Of a stretch of 64,000 nt of DNA, positions 46,230-56,900 are shown piece after piece. The notes beneath the pieces were generated by a model, which did not search any database, was not told where the DNA came from, and saw only the letters and a program-made list of their open reading frames with translations. The stretch is from Meghimatium bilineatum (taxonomy: Eukaryota > Mollusca > Gastropoda > Stylommatophora > Philomycidae): assembly GCA_034231615.1 (NCBI GenBank), contig CM067316.1, forward strand, positions 63,883,353 to 63,947,352, written 5' to 3'. Both the position numbers and the translations under genes were made by a program. The number at the start of each line of letters is the position of its first letter. The stretch's first letter is position 1.

Positions 46230-47443
46230 CATTGACCTCTTGTAGCATTAACCTCTTGTAGCATTAACCTCTTGTAGCATTGGCATCTTGTAGCATTGGC
46301 CTCTTGTAGCATTGGCCGCTGTAGCATTGGCCTCTTGTAGCATTGGCCTCTTGTAGCATTGGCCTCTTGTAGCATTGGCCACTTGTAGCATTGGCCTCTT
46401 GTAGCATTGGCCTCTTGTAGTATTGGCCTCTTGTAGCATTGGCCTCTTGTAGCATTGGCCTCTTGTAGCATTGGCCTCTTGTAGCATTGGCCTCTTGTAG
46501 CATTGGCCGCTTGTAGCATTGGCCTCTTGTAGCATTGACCTCTTGTAGCATTGGCCGCTTGTAGCATTGGCCTCTTGTAGCATTGGCCTCTTGTAGTATT
46601 GGCCTCTTTTAGCATTGGCCGCTGTAGCATTGGCCTCTTGTAGCATTGGCCGCTTGTAGCATTGGCCGCTTGATAATTGGCCTCTTGTAGCATTGGCCAC
46701 TTGTAGCATTGGCCTCTTGTAGTATTGGCCTCTTTTAGCATTGGCCTCTTGTAGCATTGGCCACTTGTAGCATTGGCCTCTTGTAGCATTGGCCTCTTGT
46801 AGCATTGGCCTCTTGTAGCATTGGCCTCTTTTAGCATTGGCCTCTTGTAGCATTGGCCACTTGTAGCATTGGCCTCTTGTAGCATTGGCCTCTTGTAGCA
46901 TTGGCCTCTTGTAGTATTGGCCTCTTTTAGCATTGGCCTCTTGTAGCATTGGCCACTTGTAGCATTGGCCTCTTGTAGCATTGGCCTCTTGTAGCATTGG
47001 CCTCTTGTAGCATTGGCCTCTTGTAGCATTGGCCTCTTGTAGCATTGGCCTCTTGTAGCATTGGCCTCTTGTAGCATTGGCCTCTTGTAGCATTGGCCTC
47101 TTGTAGCATTGGCCGCTTGTAGCATTGGCCTCTTGTAGCATTGGCCTCTTGTAGCATTGGCCTCTTGTAGCATTGGCCTCTTGTAGCATTGGCCTCTTGT
47201 AGCATTGGCCTCTTGTAGCATTGGCCTCTTGTAGCATTGGCCTCTTGTAGCATTGGCCGCTTGTAGCATTGGCCGCTTGTAGCATTGGCCTCTTGTAGCA
47301 TTGGCCGCTTGTAGCATTGGCCTCTTGTAGCATTGGCCGCTTATAGCATTGGCCGCTTGTAGCATTGGCCACTTGTAGCATTGGCCGCTTGTAGCATTGG
47401 CCTCTTGTAGCATTGGCCGCTTATAGCATTGGCCGCTTGTAGC
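46230..47443. repeat. 16-bp minisatellite, about 75 copies
   Basis: Unit TTGTAGCATTGGCCTC, with CCGC and CCAC as the common final variants. As three units are 48 bases, the - strand reads a 16-residue repeat in all frames (up to 429 codons), which is an artefact. Confidence 0.97.
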
Positions 47444-47449
47444 ACATCT

Positions 47450-47600
47450 GTATTACTCTTCTTATCATCGACAGGATACACAACATGCTTCTATAAAGCT
47501 ACTCTATGGCCTTCTATGTTCTTATTAAATGTTGACTAATTGTCCAAGATTCACATCCACAAAATAACATTGGTTCAATTTCATTGGAAAAACATTGGTT
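47450..47600 (-). mobile_element. LINE thumb-region fragment
   Basis: On the - strand LFCGCESWTISQHLIR, then KAIE and YRSMLCILSMIRR. This is the YGCESWT......E..C.RRML.I segment of a non-LTR polymerase with stops. The 16-bp array starts a few bases after it. Confidence 0.5.
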
Positions 47601-47604
47601 TAAT

Positions 47605-47700
47605 GTGTGTCATGTGACGTATTCTCTCCAGAACGTTGCCTTCCCAATGAACTCCCTGAACTCTATCTTAAGCGATGCTGCTTGCATTTTCCAACGATGT
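47605..47700 (-). mobile_element. LINE 3' terminus, same family as 19795-20600
   Basis: On the - strand SLENASSIA, then FREFIGKATFWREYVT with a stop and CATGTGACG context. It matches the last 95 bases of the LINE at 19795-20600 (SLENASHIA...SLGRQRSGRNTSH region in another frame). Confidence 0.65.
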
Positions 47701-47792
47701 ATATATATAAATACGATTAAATATAATAATATTATGATATATATAATAATATAAATATTATCAAATGTATATTTATTTATATATTATAGTAT

Positions 47793-48034
47793 AAAGTAAA
47801 GTAAAGTTACCCATATCATGTATTAATGCCGCAGGAGTATGAGATGTTAGCGATCTCACATTTCTGTGGCTCTGCTATATGAGGGCGGTAGTCATCTCCT
47901 GTCCCTCGCAGTCTTTACTTCCCGGATTAATCCGGTACCCATTTAAGGCTGGGTCGACCCGGGAGCCGTTGAAATCTGAAACCCAGGACCATTCATATGC
48001 GAGCCAGTACACAAACCACCGCGCTACGCGGCCC
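47793..48034 (-). mobile_element. tRNA-derived SINE
   Basis: On the - strand it starts GGGGGCCGCGTAGCGCGGTG with TAGCGCGGTGG fitting a pol III A box, then TGGTCCTGGGTTTCAGATTT near the B-box position. It continues CGACCCAGCCTTAAATGGGT and ACC, GACAGGAGATGACTACCGCC, and ends TAACTTTACTTTA. Its core is shared with the repeat at 16775-17035. Confidence 0.72.
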
Positions 48035-48329
48035 CCATGTATAGCATATTCTCAAACTTATACAAGTATATTATAGTATATTCTCAAACATATTAAATTT
48101 GTATGGCATATACTCAATATCAAAGCACATCCGACTTTAGATCTTATGATCCTGTGAACTATGTCATTCATTTTTGCTGACACAAATTATATATGCTTTA
48201 TATTTGGTCAGTGCGATTGCTTCTTGTCACTAGCCTTTGAGAAGCATAGAGATAAATCTAGTCAGCTAAGATGAATGATTCAGTCCACATGTCATTATAT
48301 ATGTAAGTTAGCTGGTGTCAAAATCGTTG
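48035..48329. other. Spacer, nothing recognised
   Basis: AT-rich; one small partial repetition of CATATTCTCAAACTTATACA / TATATTCTCAAACATATTAA. Confidence 0.4.
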
Positions 48330-48866
48330 AGACCAGAAAGAGATTAGCAATGATCATATAAAAAACATCACATATGAATAATTCTATAGCAAGGGGCAAA
48401 CAGAAAAATTCAGTTACAACTAATAAGAAGCGATTTTTTTCCAGTGGCAACATGTAGTTGTGAGATTTGGGCAATGACATCCGCAATAAAAAAAAATATC
48501 AGCATTTGAAATGAAATGCTATAGAGAGGTCATATGAATATCATGGACAGAAAAATGAAGCGCAGACATCAGGAAAGACCTGAACATAGAAGAAGACTGG
48601 CTCTTTAAAACAATCAAAAAAGTCAAACTAACATATTTTATGCATATAAAAGACACAAATTGTTTAGAAAGATTAATAATAGAGGATATAGTTCCAGAAA
48701 ATAGAACATGAGGCAGACGAAGACTACGATGGATGAAGGATATGGAAGACCTTCTAAACATACAACTGAAATATGCTGGCCAGCTCGCACAGAACCAAGA
48801 GGCTTACAGAGTGGCAGTGAGGAATACTTTCTTTAAAGGACACGTCACATATATAAATAAGGTCCA
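48330..48866 (+). mobile_element. LINE thumb and C-terminal fragment, decayed
   Basis: ETRKRLAMI, GNM, then YSYEY-type debris, and LERLIIEDIVPENRT, RRRLRWMKDMEDLLNIQLKY, AGQLAQNQEAYRVAVRNTFF. Same family as 19795-20600 (RKRLAMAY, LERQIMEGRVPGKR) with many frameshifts. Confidence 0.62.
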
Positions 48867-48876
48867 AATATATTAT

Positions 48877-49250
48877 CACAATCAAATCATGGTGTAATGG
48901 TATAAAAACAGACATTTGAAACATATAGCCTACAAATTATGGTGTAATGGTATAAAAAAACAGACATTTGAAACATATAGCCTACAAATCATGATGTAAT
49001 GGTATAAAAACAGACATTTGAAATGTATTCCACCGAAGACGGATGTGTTTGGCCATTGTCGCAAATAAAACGGCAACACAACGCATTTCCATTCTCTGGA
49101 CTATATTCAACTGGAAATCTTGTAGGAGCATTGTCCTGTTACAAGAGAAATCCAGCGGGAGTTTAAGAATGAACGCTGAAGAAGAAGAAGAAGAAACATA
49201 TAGCCTACAAATCGTGGTGTAATGGTATAAAAACAGACATTTGAAACATG
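48877..49250. repeat. ~50-bp tandem repeat split by a SINE-like insertion
   Basis: Unit CATATAGCCTACAAATCATG followed by GTGTAATGGTATAAAAACAG and ACATTTGAAA. Copies at 48877-49020 and again at 49195-49250, with the element at 49028-49194 in between. Confidence 0.88.
49028..49194 (+). mobile_element. GAA-tailed SINE-like repeat inserted in a tandem array
   Basis: Starts CCACCGAAGACGGATGTGTT, passes TTCCATTCTCTGGACTATAT and CCAGCGGGAGTTTAAGAATG, and ends TGAACGCTGAAGAAGAAGAA plus further GAA. The clean interruption of the 50-bp unit shows it is a discrete inserted element, 5'-truncated relative to 61056-61337. Confidence 0.72.
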
Positions 49251-49514
49251 AAAATATTTTAGTAGTACAGTTCTTGAGTAGTTTTTCCTAGAGGTCAGCG
49301 TATGATATCATTTGTCCAACAAATAAGGGATTATCCTGGACATAGTGTAAGGGATCTCGTCAGCTCACAAGATTTTCATAAATGTGAATCATGGTCATTC
49401 TCAAGACTGCGTGAAATGCATGTAAATTAAAAACAACCCGTAAAGATAAACATAATAGATATAGGAAGATTGACAAATCAGCGTGAAACTGGAACTGTCT
49501 GCAGTTACACTGTA

Positions 49515-49520
49515 TTTATT
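49515..49520 (-). promoter_or_regulatory. AATAAA polyadenylation signal of the NACHT/WD gene
   Basis: TTTATT on the + strand gives AATAAA on the - strand about 150 bases after the TAA stop at 49671. Only canonical signal seen in this interval on that strand. Confidence 0.55.
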
Positions 49521-49547
49521 TAGACAGAGATTGGAATACGTATAGAC

Positions 49548-49616
49548 TTGTCCGGAGTGTGCTGATGTCCGGAGTGTGCAGATGTCCGGAGTGTACAGAT
49601 GTCCGGAGTATGCATA
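49548..49616. repeat. ~17-bp tandem repeat, 4 copies
   Basis: GTCCGGAGTGTGCAGAT units. It lies next to the poly(A) signal region of the NACHT/WD gene. Confidence 0.85.
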
Positions 49617-49670
49617 TGATAGTCTGCTATCATAATTAATATGTACTTATGAGATGGGATTCACAAATCT

Positions 49671-50924
49671 TTATGTAAACTTCTCTAGGCTTCCAACAGT
49701 TCTGGAGGGAATACTGCTCAATATAAGTGATGCATTCTCTGTGTCCGAATCAATGATTGTGTAGCATAGCACAATACCATCCCGACTACCTACAAGAACA
49801 GTGCGCTCATCTGAACATACCAGCAGCTGGCAGATTGGAGCTCTGACGTCGCACCTAGCAAGGACAACACCATCTGATATTCTAACTAGATATAGAATTG
49901 TGTCCCTGTAGTAGAGCACTACCGTGTTGTGTAAGGCAAAGGCTCTTGGTTGGACTAAACTGTCTGAGACTCGACCCACGAACTCTCCTGATGGTGTGTG
50001 AAATATATTTGAATTCTCATCTAAACATAAACTACAATCAAGGGAGAAAATCAGAGGGTGTGTACCGACTCCATAATTTGGTTTAGGAAATGGAATACAA
50101 AGCAAAGTCAAAGAGCCTGTCGACACGTCAAGTAGAAAGAAGCCATTAGTGTTGCAAGAATTACTAATATTGATGTTCATTGTTGCCGAAGTCTCATGTT
50201 TGTGGTCAATGCAAGAGAAGATAGCACCAACTAAGTTTCCGTTTTGTTGACGACATGGTCTCACCTCAAGAATATCCATGAGATGTTCTTGGAAGTTCAT
50301 GTTTGTAGCATCCCATGTGGACATACTCATACCATTTTCAATATTGCAAATATGTAAACATGGATGGGAGTAATTATCACTGGTAGTGTCAAAGTTCAAG
50401 GCCGAGTTTATTATTAGATATTTATCATTGTACGTAACAAATGGCTTGAGTTTTACAATTTCCACAGAGGTTTCTGTACGTACATGCTCGTAAAACTGAA
50501 GATTTCTAAAACGGATGGTAGATACGAAGTAAGGTGCTCTTAGCAATCCGTCATTTTGTGCGACCATGATAATACAAGGGAGGTCATTCATCCCTACACA
50601 ATAGCCATTAACATCACCAGTCTCCATGACAACGCGCATTTCCTGCATATTCCACAGTTTGTAAGCTGTTCCGTGTACTCTGGGATTTGTCGATACTAAT
50701 GCCCAATTCCCGTCTGGACTCACAGAAAAGTCTTGCACAACTGCATCGTGGGACAGTAGTTGAAGCAGGCATCCACTCTTCATATCTATAATTCCAATAT
50801 CATGACACTGGACACACTTAACAAATGCCACACTGTTGTCTGTTGTTAGCTTGAATTCTGCGACACCATTTGCTAGTTTAGCAGGGATGATCACCTTTTG
50901 GGCACCGTCAATGACATTCCACAC
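49671..50924 (-). CDS. NACHT/WD gene, last exon (WD propeller end)
   Basis: Acceptor AATAATTTCAG precedes GTGTGGAATGTC at 50924. 417 codons then TAA. Beta-propeller blades are visible as repeated S-PDG...LWN and DGVVLARC patterns: VSPDGNWALVSTNP, AYKLWNMQE and, near the end, CSDERTVLVGSRDGIVLCYT. The latter matches the closing blade of NWD2-like proteins. Confidence 0.88.
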   Translation of the reverse strand: MWNVIDGAQKVIIPAKLANGVAEFKLTTDNSVAFVKCVQCHDIGIIDMKSGCLLQLLSHDAVVQDFSVSPDGNWALVSTNPRVHGTAYKLWNMQEMRVVMETGDVNGYCVGMNDLPCIIMVAQNDGLLRAPYFVSTIRFRNLQFYEHVRTETSVEIVKLKPFVTYNDKYLIINSALNFDTTSDNYSHPCLHICNIENGMSMSTWDATNMNFQEHLMDILEVRPCRQQNGNLVGAIFSCIDHKHETSATMNINISNSCNTNGFFLLDVSTGSLTLLCIPFPKPNYGVGTHPLIFSLDCSLCLDENSNIFHTPSGEFVGRVSDSLVQPRAFALHNTVVLYYRDTILYLVRISDGVVLARCDVRAPICQLLVCSDERTVLVGSRDGIVLCYTIIDSDTENASLILSSIPSRTVGSLEKFT

Positions 50925-53900
50925 CTGAAATTATTTACAAGCTTTGATTAACAAATTATATAGTTAAATTGTAACGGAACAAGATGATTAAAGTGGAAAA
51001 TCAATTGAGAAATTGTGAAATTTTGAGTTACTAAAATATACATTACAAAATGTATATCAGAAATGACATTACAGAACGTATCATTACGATAACATTGACG
51101 TCATGTACACAAATCATATAGTTAGATTGTTCACGGAAAATATCACAGAAACACTTCCATTTAGAAAATATATGTGTTTCAATTATATGTAGAAAATATG
51201 TGTGTTTCAATTATATGTAGAAAATATGTGTGTTTCAATTATATGTAGAAAATATGTGTGTTTCAATTATATGTAGAAAATATGTGTGTTTCAATTATAT
51301 GTAGAAAATATGTGTGTTTCAATTATATGTGGAAAATATGTGTTTCAACTACGTGTACACATTTGTGTTTCAATGATACGTTTATTGCCTGTGGAAAATA
51401 TGTGTGTATCAATTATATGCTCATTGCCTGCAGAAAATAGATGTGCTGTTTACGCTATCAAAGTCAATGTTTTACCTGACTGTATTGCTATACGTGGTTG
51501 TTAACATTACAACTGTGTTACCTGTATGATTCCTGTCATGTTTACCTGAATGTCTTTACTTTTTTCCATACGCGTGATGACCTGATCTCGTGAACTCGGG
51601 ACTAGCATGGATGTAATAAGTCCCATGTGACCCTTCATGACAGACACCAGGGAGCCACTAGCTATCTGCCATACATAAACGTTCCTGTTGAACAAAAACA
51701 GGCAATTAATGATATCTTCTATACACATTAATACCAGTTATTGTCCAACAAAAACAGACAATTAATTATATCTTTCATACACACGCACGCCAGCTATTGT
51801 CCAACAGAAACATGCAATTAATTCTACCTATCTACCGTCCAACAGAAACAGGCAATTAATTATATCTACCATATTATTAATTATATCTACATATGCGCTA
51901 TTGCCCAACAGAAACAGACAATTAATTTTATCGTTCATTAGTTTTTTTCTTTCGTGGCACATGTGGCACATAGGACAAAGGATTTTCTTCTCCATGCGTT
52001 GCGGTCCCCTGTTCATAGTGTGTGTCCGACAGAAGACCATCGTTGTTGTACAGTGTATGTCCGACATAAGACCATCGTTGTTGTAAAGTGTATGTCCGAC
52101 AGAAGACCATCGTTGTTGTTAAGTGTATGTCCGACATAAGACCATCGTTGTTGCAAATGGAAAGAAGAATTGAATGTAAAACAATCAAGTAAAGATATTA
52201 AACATCCTAATACTATTAGTCTGTTTCTTTGGTGGCAAGGGTGGCACATCGAGCAGAAGTCATGCTTCTACATGACGTGCGGTTCGCTGCAAATTGTTGT
52301 AGTTCTTGGGTGATGTTAATACACACTGTCTTTGCCTCGTTCTTGATTGTTCTTCATAGTGTTGTCCTGGGGTTTCCACGTTTTGCTGTCGCAGACTATG
52401 ACAGAGCTTGGTGGGTAAGTCTATTCTCGTCTGATCTAAACATGTGGCCTAAATACTGCCAACGTTTTCTTCTAATATTATTAGACACATATTCTTGTTT
52501 GTATATGTCTCTTATTGATTCATTTGTGACAAAGTTTTTCCAATCTATGTTCAGAATTTTTCGTAGATATTTTTTCTTAAAATTATCGAGTCTTTTTTCT
52601 ATGGCTTGAGTGGATTTCCATCTTTCACATCCGTAACCTAGTACAGGGATCACGCAGGGGGTGAGAAGTTTGTGATAGGTGTCTTTATTTTTTTTTATTT
52701 TTTTGCCAGATGTTAACTAGCTTTTTGAGGCATTTGCTGAAAGCGATATGCGTGTCATTCTGTCATTTGTCGCATCTCTGTCATTTGATATTTTATTTCC
52801 AGTTGTGTAAAATGTTCGTCTCTGTCAATCACTTGATTGTTTAATTTCACAACTCCTTGTCGTATTGATACAATTTTAGATTCTATCAATCACTTTTTAT
52901 GGTTTAATTTCACAACAACTTCATGAGTTTTATTTTCTGTAATATTTAAGCCTATTTCTTCTTGATTCTTGATTAGGAACAAGCGTCACATCGCTGTGGG
53001 CATTCCCATATATGCTCTGCTTGCCGTTCCGTCAGCCATCTAAAAGTGTATAAGCTCAGTGTCCCTGTCAGTTACCGATTACGCGTTCTTCTGATCTTTC
53101 CGGAGGAGCACTTTCTCCCATCGCCTCTAGCCACTACCATGTCTACCATTCTCTGAATATGTACATTGTCTCGTTCGACTTTCTTCTCGTCTTCTCGTAG
53201 GGTATCCATGACTACTCTAATCAAATCAATCTTTCTTTTCTTATCTTGGTGCCGTTCACCAAGGCTTTATCAGCCACCACATCGGCTCTTTCGTTTCCCC
53301 TGATCCCAGCATGACATGGACAGTCGCTCCATGTAATGATCTGCGTATTGTCGAGAAGAGTGACCCATTCATTTCGGATCATACACCTTTCTATCTTGCG
53401 CAGCATACTTTGAGAGTTCAATAGAATCACTGAGACTGTTGGTGGTTGCTTCGCCAGTCAAGTGAGAGCTGCTGTCACCTTCTATTTCCATTCTCATACT
53501 CGATGTTATAGTTTCGCAGTAGTTTCAATAGTACGCAGCTTACTTCTCAGCTAATTTCTTGCCATTTTGTAGGCCACGAAACCCCAACCACACCTTTTTG
53601 TTTCTTGTGTTACTGAGCCGTTTGTGTAAAGTATCGTATCATGTGGCTTCGAGTGCTGCAGTATGAGTTCTTGGATCATTCCCTCTGTTCTGGTGGCAGC
53701 CCAGTCGTCGACTCTCTTCCAGTCTGTATCACAACTGTCGTCAATAACTTTCTATCTTTGCCAAATATTACCCATTCACAGCCACTTCCCACTTCTCTAT
53801 GTAGTTTAGTTATTTGTACTTGAGCGTGTGTTGCTCAGTAAGGTAATATCATCTGCAAAGTCAAGATCTACCAATGAAATGTTGTTCATCAAGTAGTTCC

Positions 53901-56900
53901 CGCGACATTTTCTGAATGTTTACACATGACCCAGTCAACTGCTACTCCAAATAACATTAACAAATAACAAATAACATTAGTGACATAACACAGCTCTGTT
54001 TTACTCCGGACTTAACTGTAAACCATTCTGAATCGACTTTCAGTTCAAACACAGAACGAAACTTCTGAATAGAAAGCTTTTATTATGTTGGTATATATTT
54101 GGTTAAAGTTACATATTTAACATTTAATAGTATGGGGAAAAATTATTCAACGGCTTGATAAAGTCTAAGTTATGATGTCTGGAAGAAAAGAGAAAGCCTG
54201 CGCTGATCAATATATTAGACGTTATTATTATGAATACCCGTAGACGGGTCAAAATTTTTGCGGTTAGCGAAACAAAATAAATGGCAGGGGATATATAAAA
54301 TTTGTTTTAAAAATTGTATGGTCTTTATTACCTCCAATATTTTATGGAGTGTGCCCTGATATAAGCTAATTGGGCTTCGTTGTCCGCTGGTTGAAAGAGG
54401 CGCGCATCTTCAAAAGAGAGGTAAACTTATAACTACATACGTGGCAAGGGATAGACAAATCTTTGTTATTCATTTTGTTCTGTAATTATTTTCCATGGCT
54501 ATAAGTACCTATTAGTCGGTGAATGAATTGGAGATATTTATTTAGGGGAATATGGGATTGTATTGGGGGTGGGTCTCTATGTGGGCGGCGCGCACATCTT
54601 TGTTTGCGGCAGCAGTCCTCGCGACTATAACAGATGTACTACATGGTCGCTGGTTAGCTCAACAAACGTACAATTACGTTAGCCATTTTGTATCAGCCGG
54701 CAGTCATGGACGTCACAAAATTACACAAAATTTTTGATTGAAGCAGATTTTATGAAACGTTGGAATGTAGGCCCATCTACGGATATTGTACCTAACGTTC
54801 TTGACATACTTCCAGGTGTTCAAGTAGTAGCAAATACCACTTTGATGAGGATTTTATTATTATTATTTTAATGCTGCTATTTAATCCTTTTTATATATTT
54901 AAAAAAAAATATTTTCTTACCATATGGTGAACAATGATTGAAGCTTCCTGGTCACTCGATTATTATCTATATAATACACAAGAGATAATACATAAAGTAA
55001 CGATGATCTTTTCTTTAGTTGCTACAAAAATTTACCTAAAAATTGCCCCAACGACAAGTTTGCTGTCTCTTGTAAATTTGGCATGAGTAAAGTAGGATTG
55101 ATGACAGCTGGCTCGAGGAAGCTTGCATTCAGAGGAAACATCTTCTGGTCTGTTTAAGACAGCTATAACCCTCTCCAAACCTCGGTGCTGAACCACCAAA
55201 TTCGTGTTGCCACGAATAAGTAACATAGAGTCATCGGGAGAAACTGTCAGACTGAAAATACATTTGGAAATTGTTAACTCTGGAAACATGAGATTAGCCA
55301 TTCAACCTATCGACTCGTGTCCACCTGGTCATTAAGTTCTTGTGGTTACCTAAATTGTACTCACTTCAAGATTCGTCAGATCATAAAAAGGTCACGGTCA
55401 AAACAAGATTTTTGCAATATAACTCGTGACAGATTCATGAGAATCCCGTGAAACTTACTGAACATAAAACTGTCTGACCATATCATTGAATGACGGTCCT
55501 CGAATAAATTCAGTTGAAAATGCAATGCTCAAGTATGGCTCATCTCAGCACGGAACAAAGACACATCGTCATTGGACGCTTACAGACTGGAAAATCACAA
55601 AGTGTAGTGTTCAGACAATTTAATGTGGTTAGAAGCACAATTAATCGCTTTTGGGGACGATTTCAACAAACTGGCTCAGTGGCAGACCTGCCACGCAGTG
55701 GAAGACCGAGAGTCACAACTCCTGCCGAAGACCGCTTCATACGTCTGCGTCACATCAGGAATCGGTTTTCATCTGCGTTCTCCAGAGCTCATCCAATGCC
55801 AGCAGCTCGTCGAGTTTCAGATCACACGGTCAGCGATCAGTTGCACGACGTTGATCTTTGGACAAGCAGATCCTACAGAGGTCCTGTTCTTACGAACTGC
55901 AGTGAGCGGACCGGCATCGTCAATGGACGGTCCGTTGGGACTGATTGGAGACGGGTTTGGTTTAGTTAAAGTCTGAAAGTTTCTTCATGCCAAGGTTGAA
56001 ACATTTATTCCGTTAAACTAATATTTTTTAGCGCACGTTTGAAATAATGCTACATGTCTGTTTTTGAATAGTATATATTTATGAATGACTCAGAAACATG
56101 GATAATGAATGACTCACAAACATGGATAACGAATGACTTAGAAATATGGACAATGAACAAACAACTAGAAAATAGAATGTGTATGAGTTGTGGGTATATA
56201 GAAGAATAGAGAGAACATCATGGACAGAGAAAAAAATGAACAAACAGGTTCTAACAACACTTTGTATGAAAACACAACTATTAAGCGAAATAAAAATCAA
56301 TAAATAAAATATTTTGGACATACTAATAGACATGAGACCTTCTTGAAGACATTACTTGAGGGTAGAAATACGAGAGTTGAGTAAGAGGTAGATGGACAGA
56401 GATATGCTTGGGAGGCACACATCATGAGAAGAGGCATGAGAAGAGGAAGAGATCCGTGGCAGTCAACCCTCATAGTAGAGACATCACTTGATGATAATGA
56501 CATAGTAGAGACATCACTTGATGACATAGTAGAGACATCACTTGATGACATAGTAGAGACATCACTTGATGACATAGTAGAGACATCACTTGATGACATA
56601 GTAGAGACATCACTTGATGACATAGTAGAGACATCACTTGATGACATAGTAGAGACATCACTTGATGACATAGTAGAGACATCACTTGATGACATAGTAG
56701 AGACATCACTTAATGATAATGACATATTCTGTTTAAGTATCAATTGATTAAAAATAGACTTTCTATACTTTATGAAGTCTGACGAAAAGAATTAAGAATG
56801 ATGATAAGAATCAAGTCTGATGAAAAGAATCAAGTCTGATGAAAAGAATCAAGTCTGGTGAAAAGAATCAAGTCTGATGAAAAGAATCAAATCTGATGAA

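Noticed and set aside
46124..47413. 429- and 377-codon frames of MLQEANATRGQCYKRP repeats
   Set aside because: The 16-bp unit is read in all three frames in turn; the protein is a property of the minisatellite.
47793..48034. A functional tRNA gene
   Set aside because: A-box-like and B-box-like sequences are present but the cloverleaf arms and anticodon stem do not form, and a SINE body follows directly.
49898..50086. Frames antisense to the last NACHT/WD exon, also 59295-59528, 59963-60166 and 60567-60794
   Set aside because: Shadow frames on the opposite strand of well-supported coding exons.
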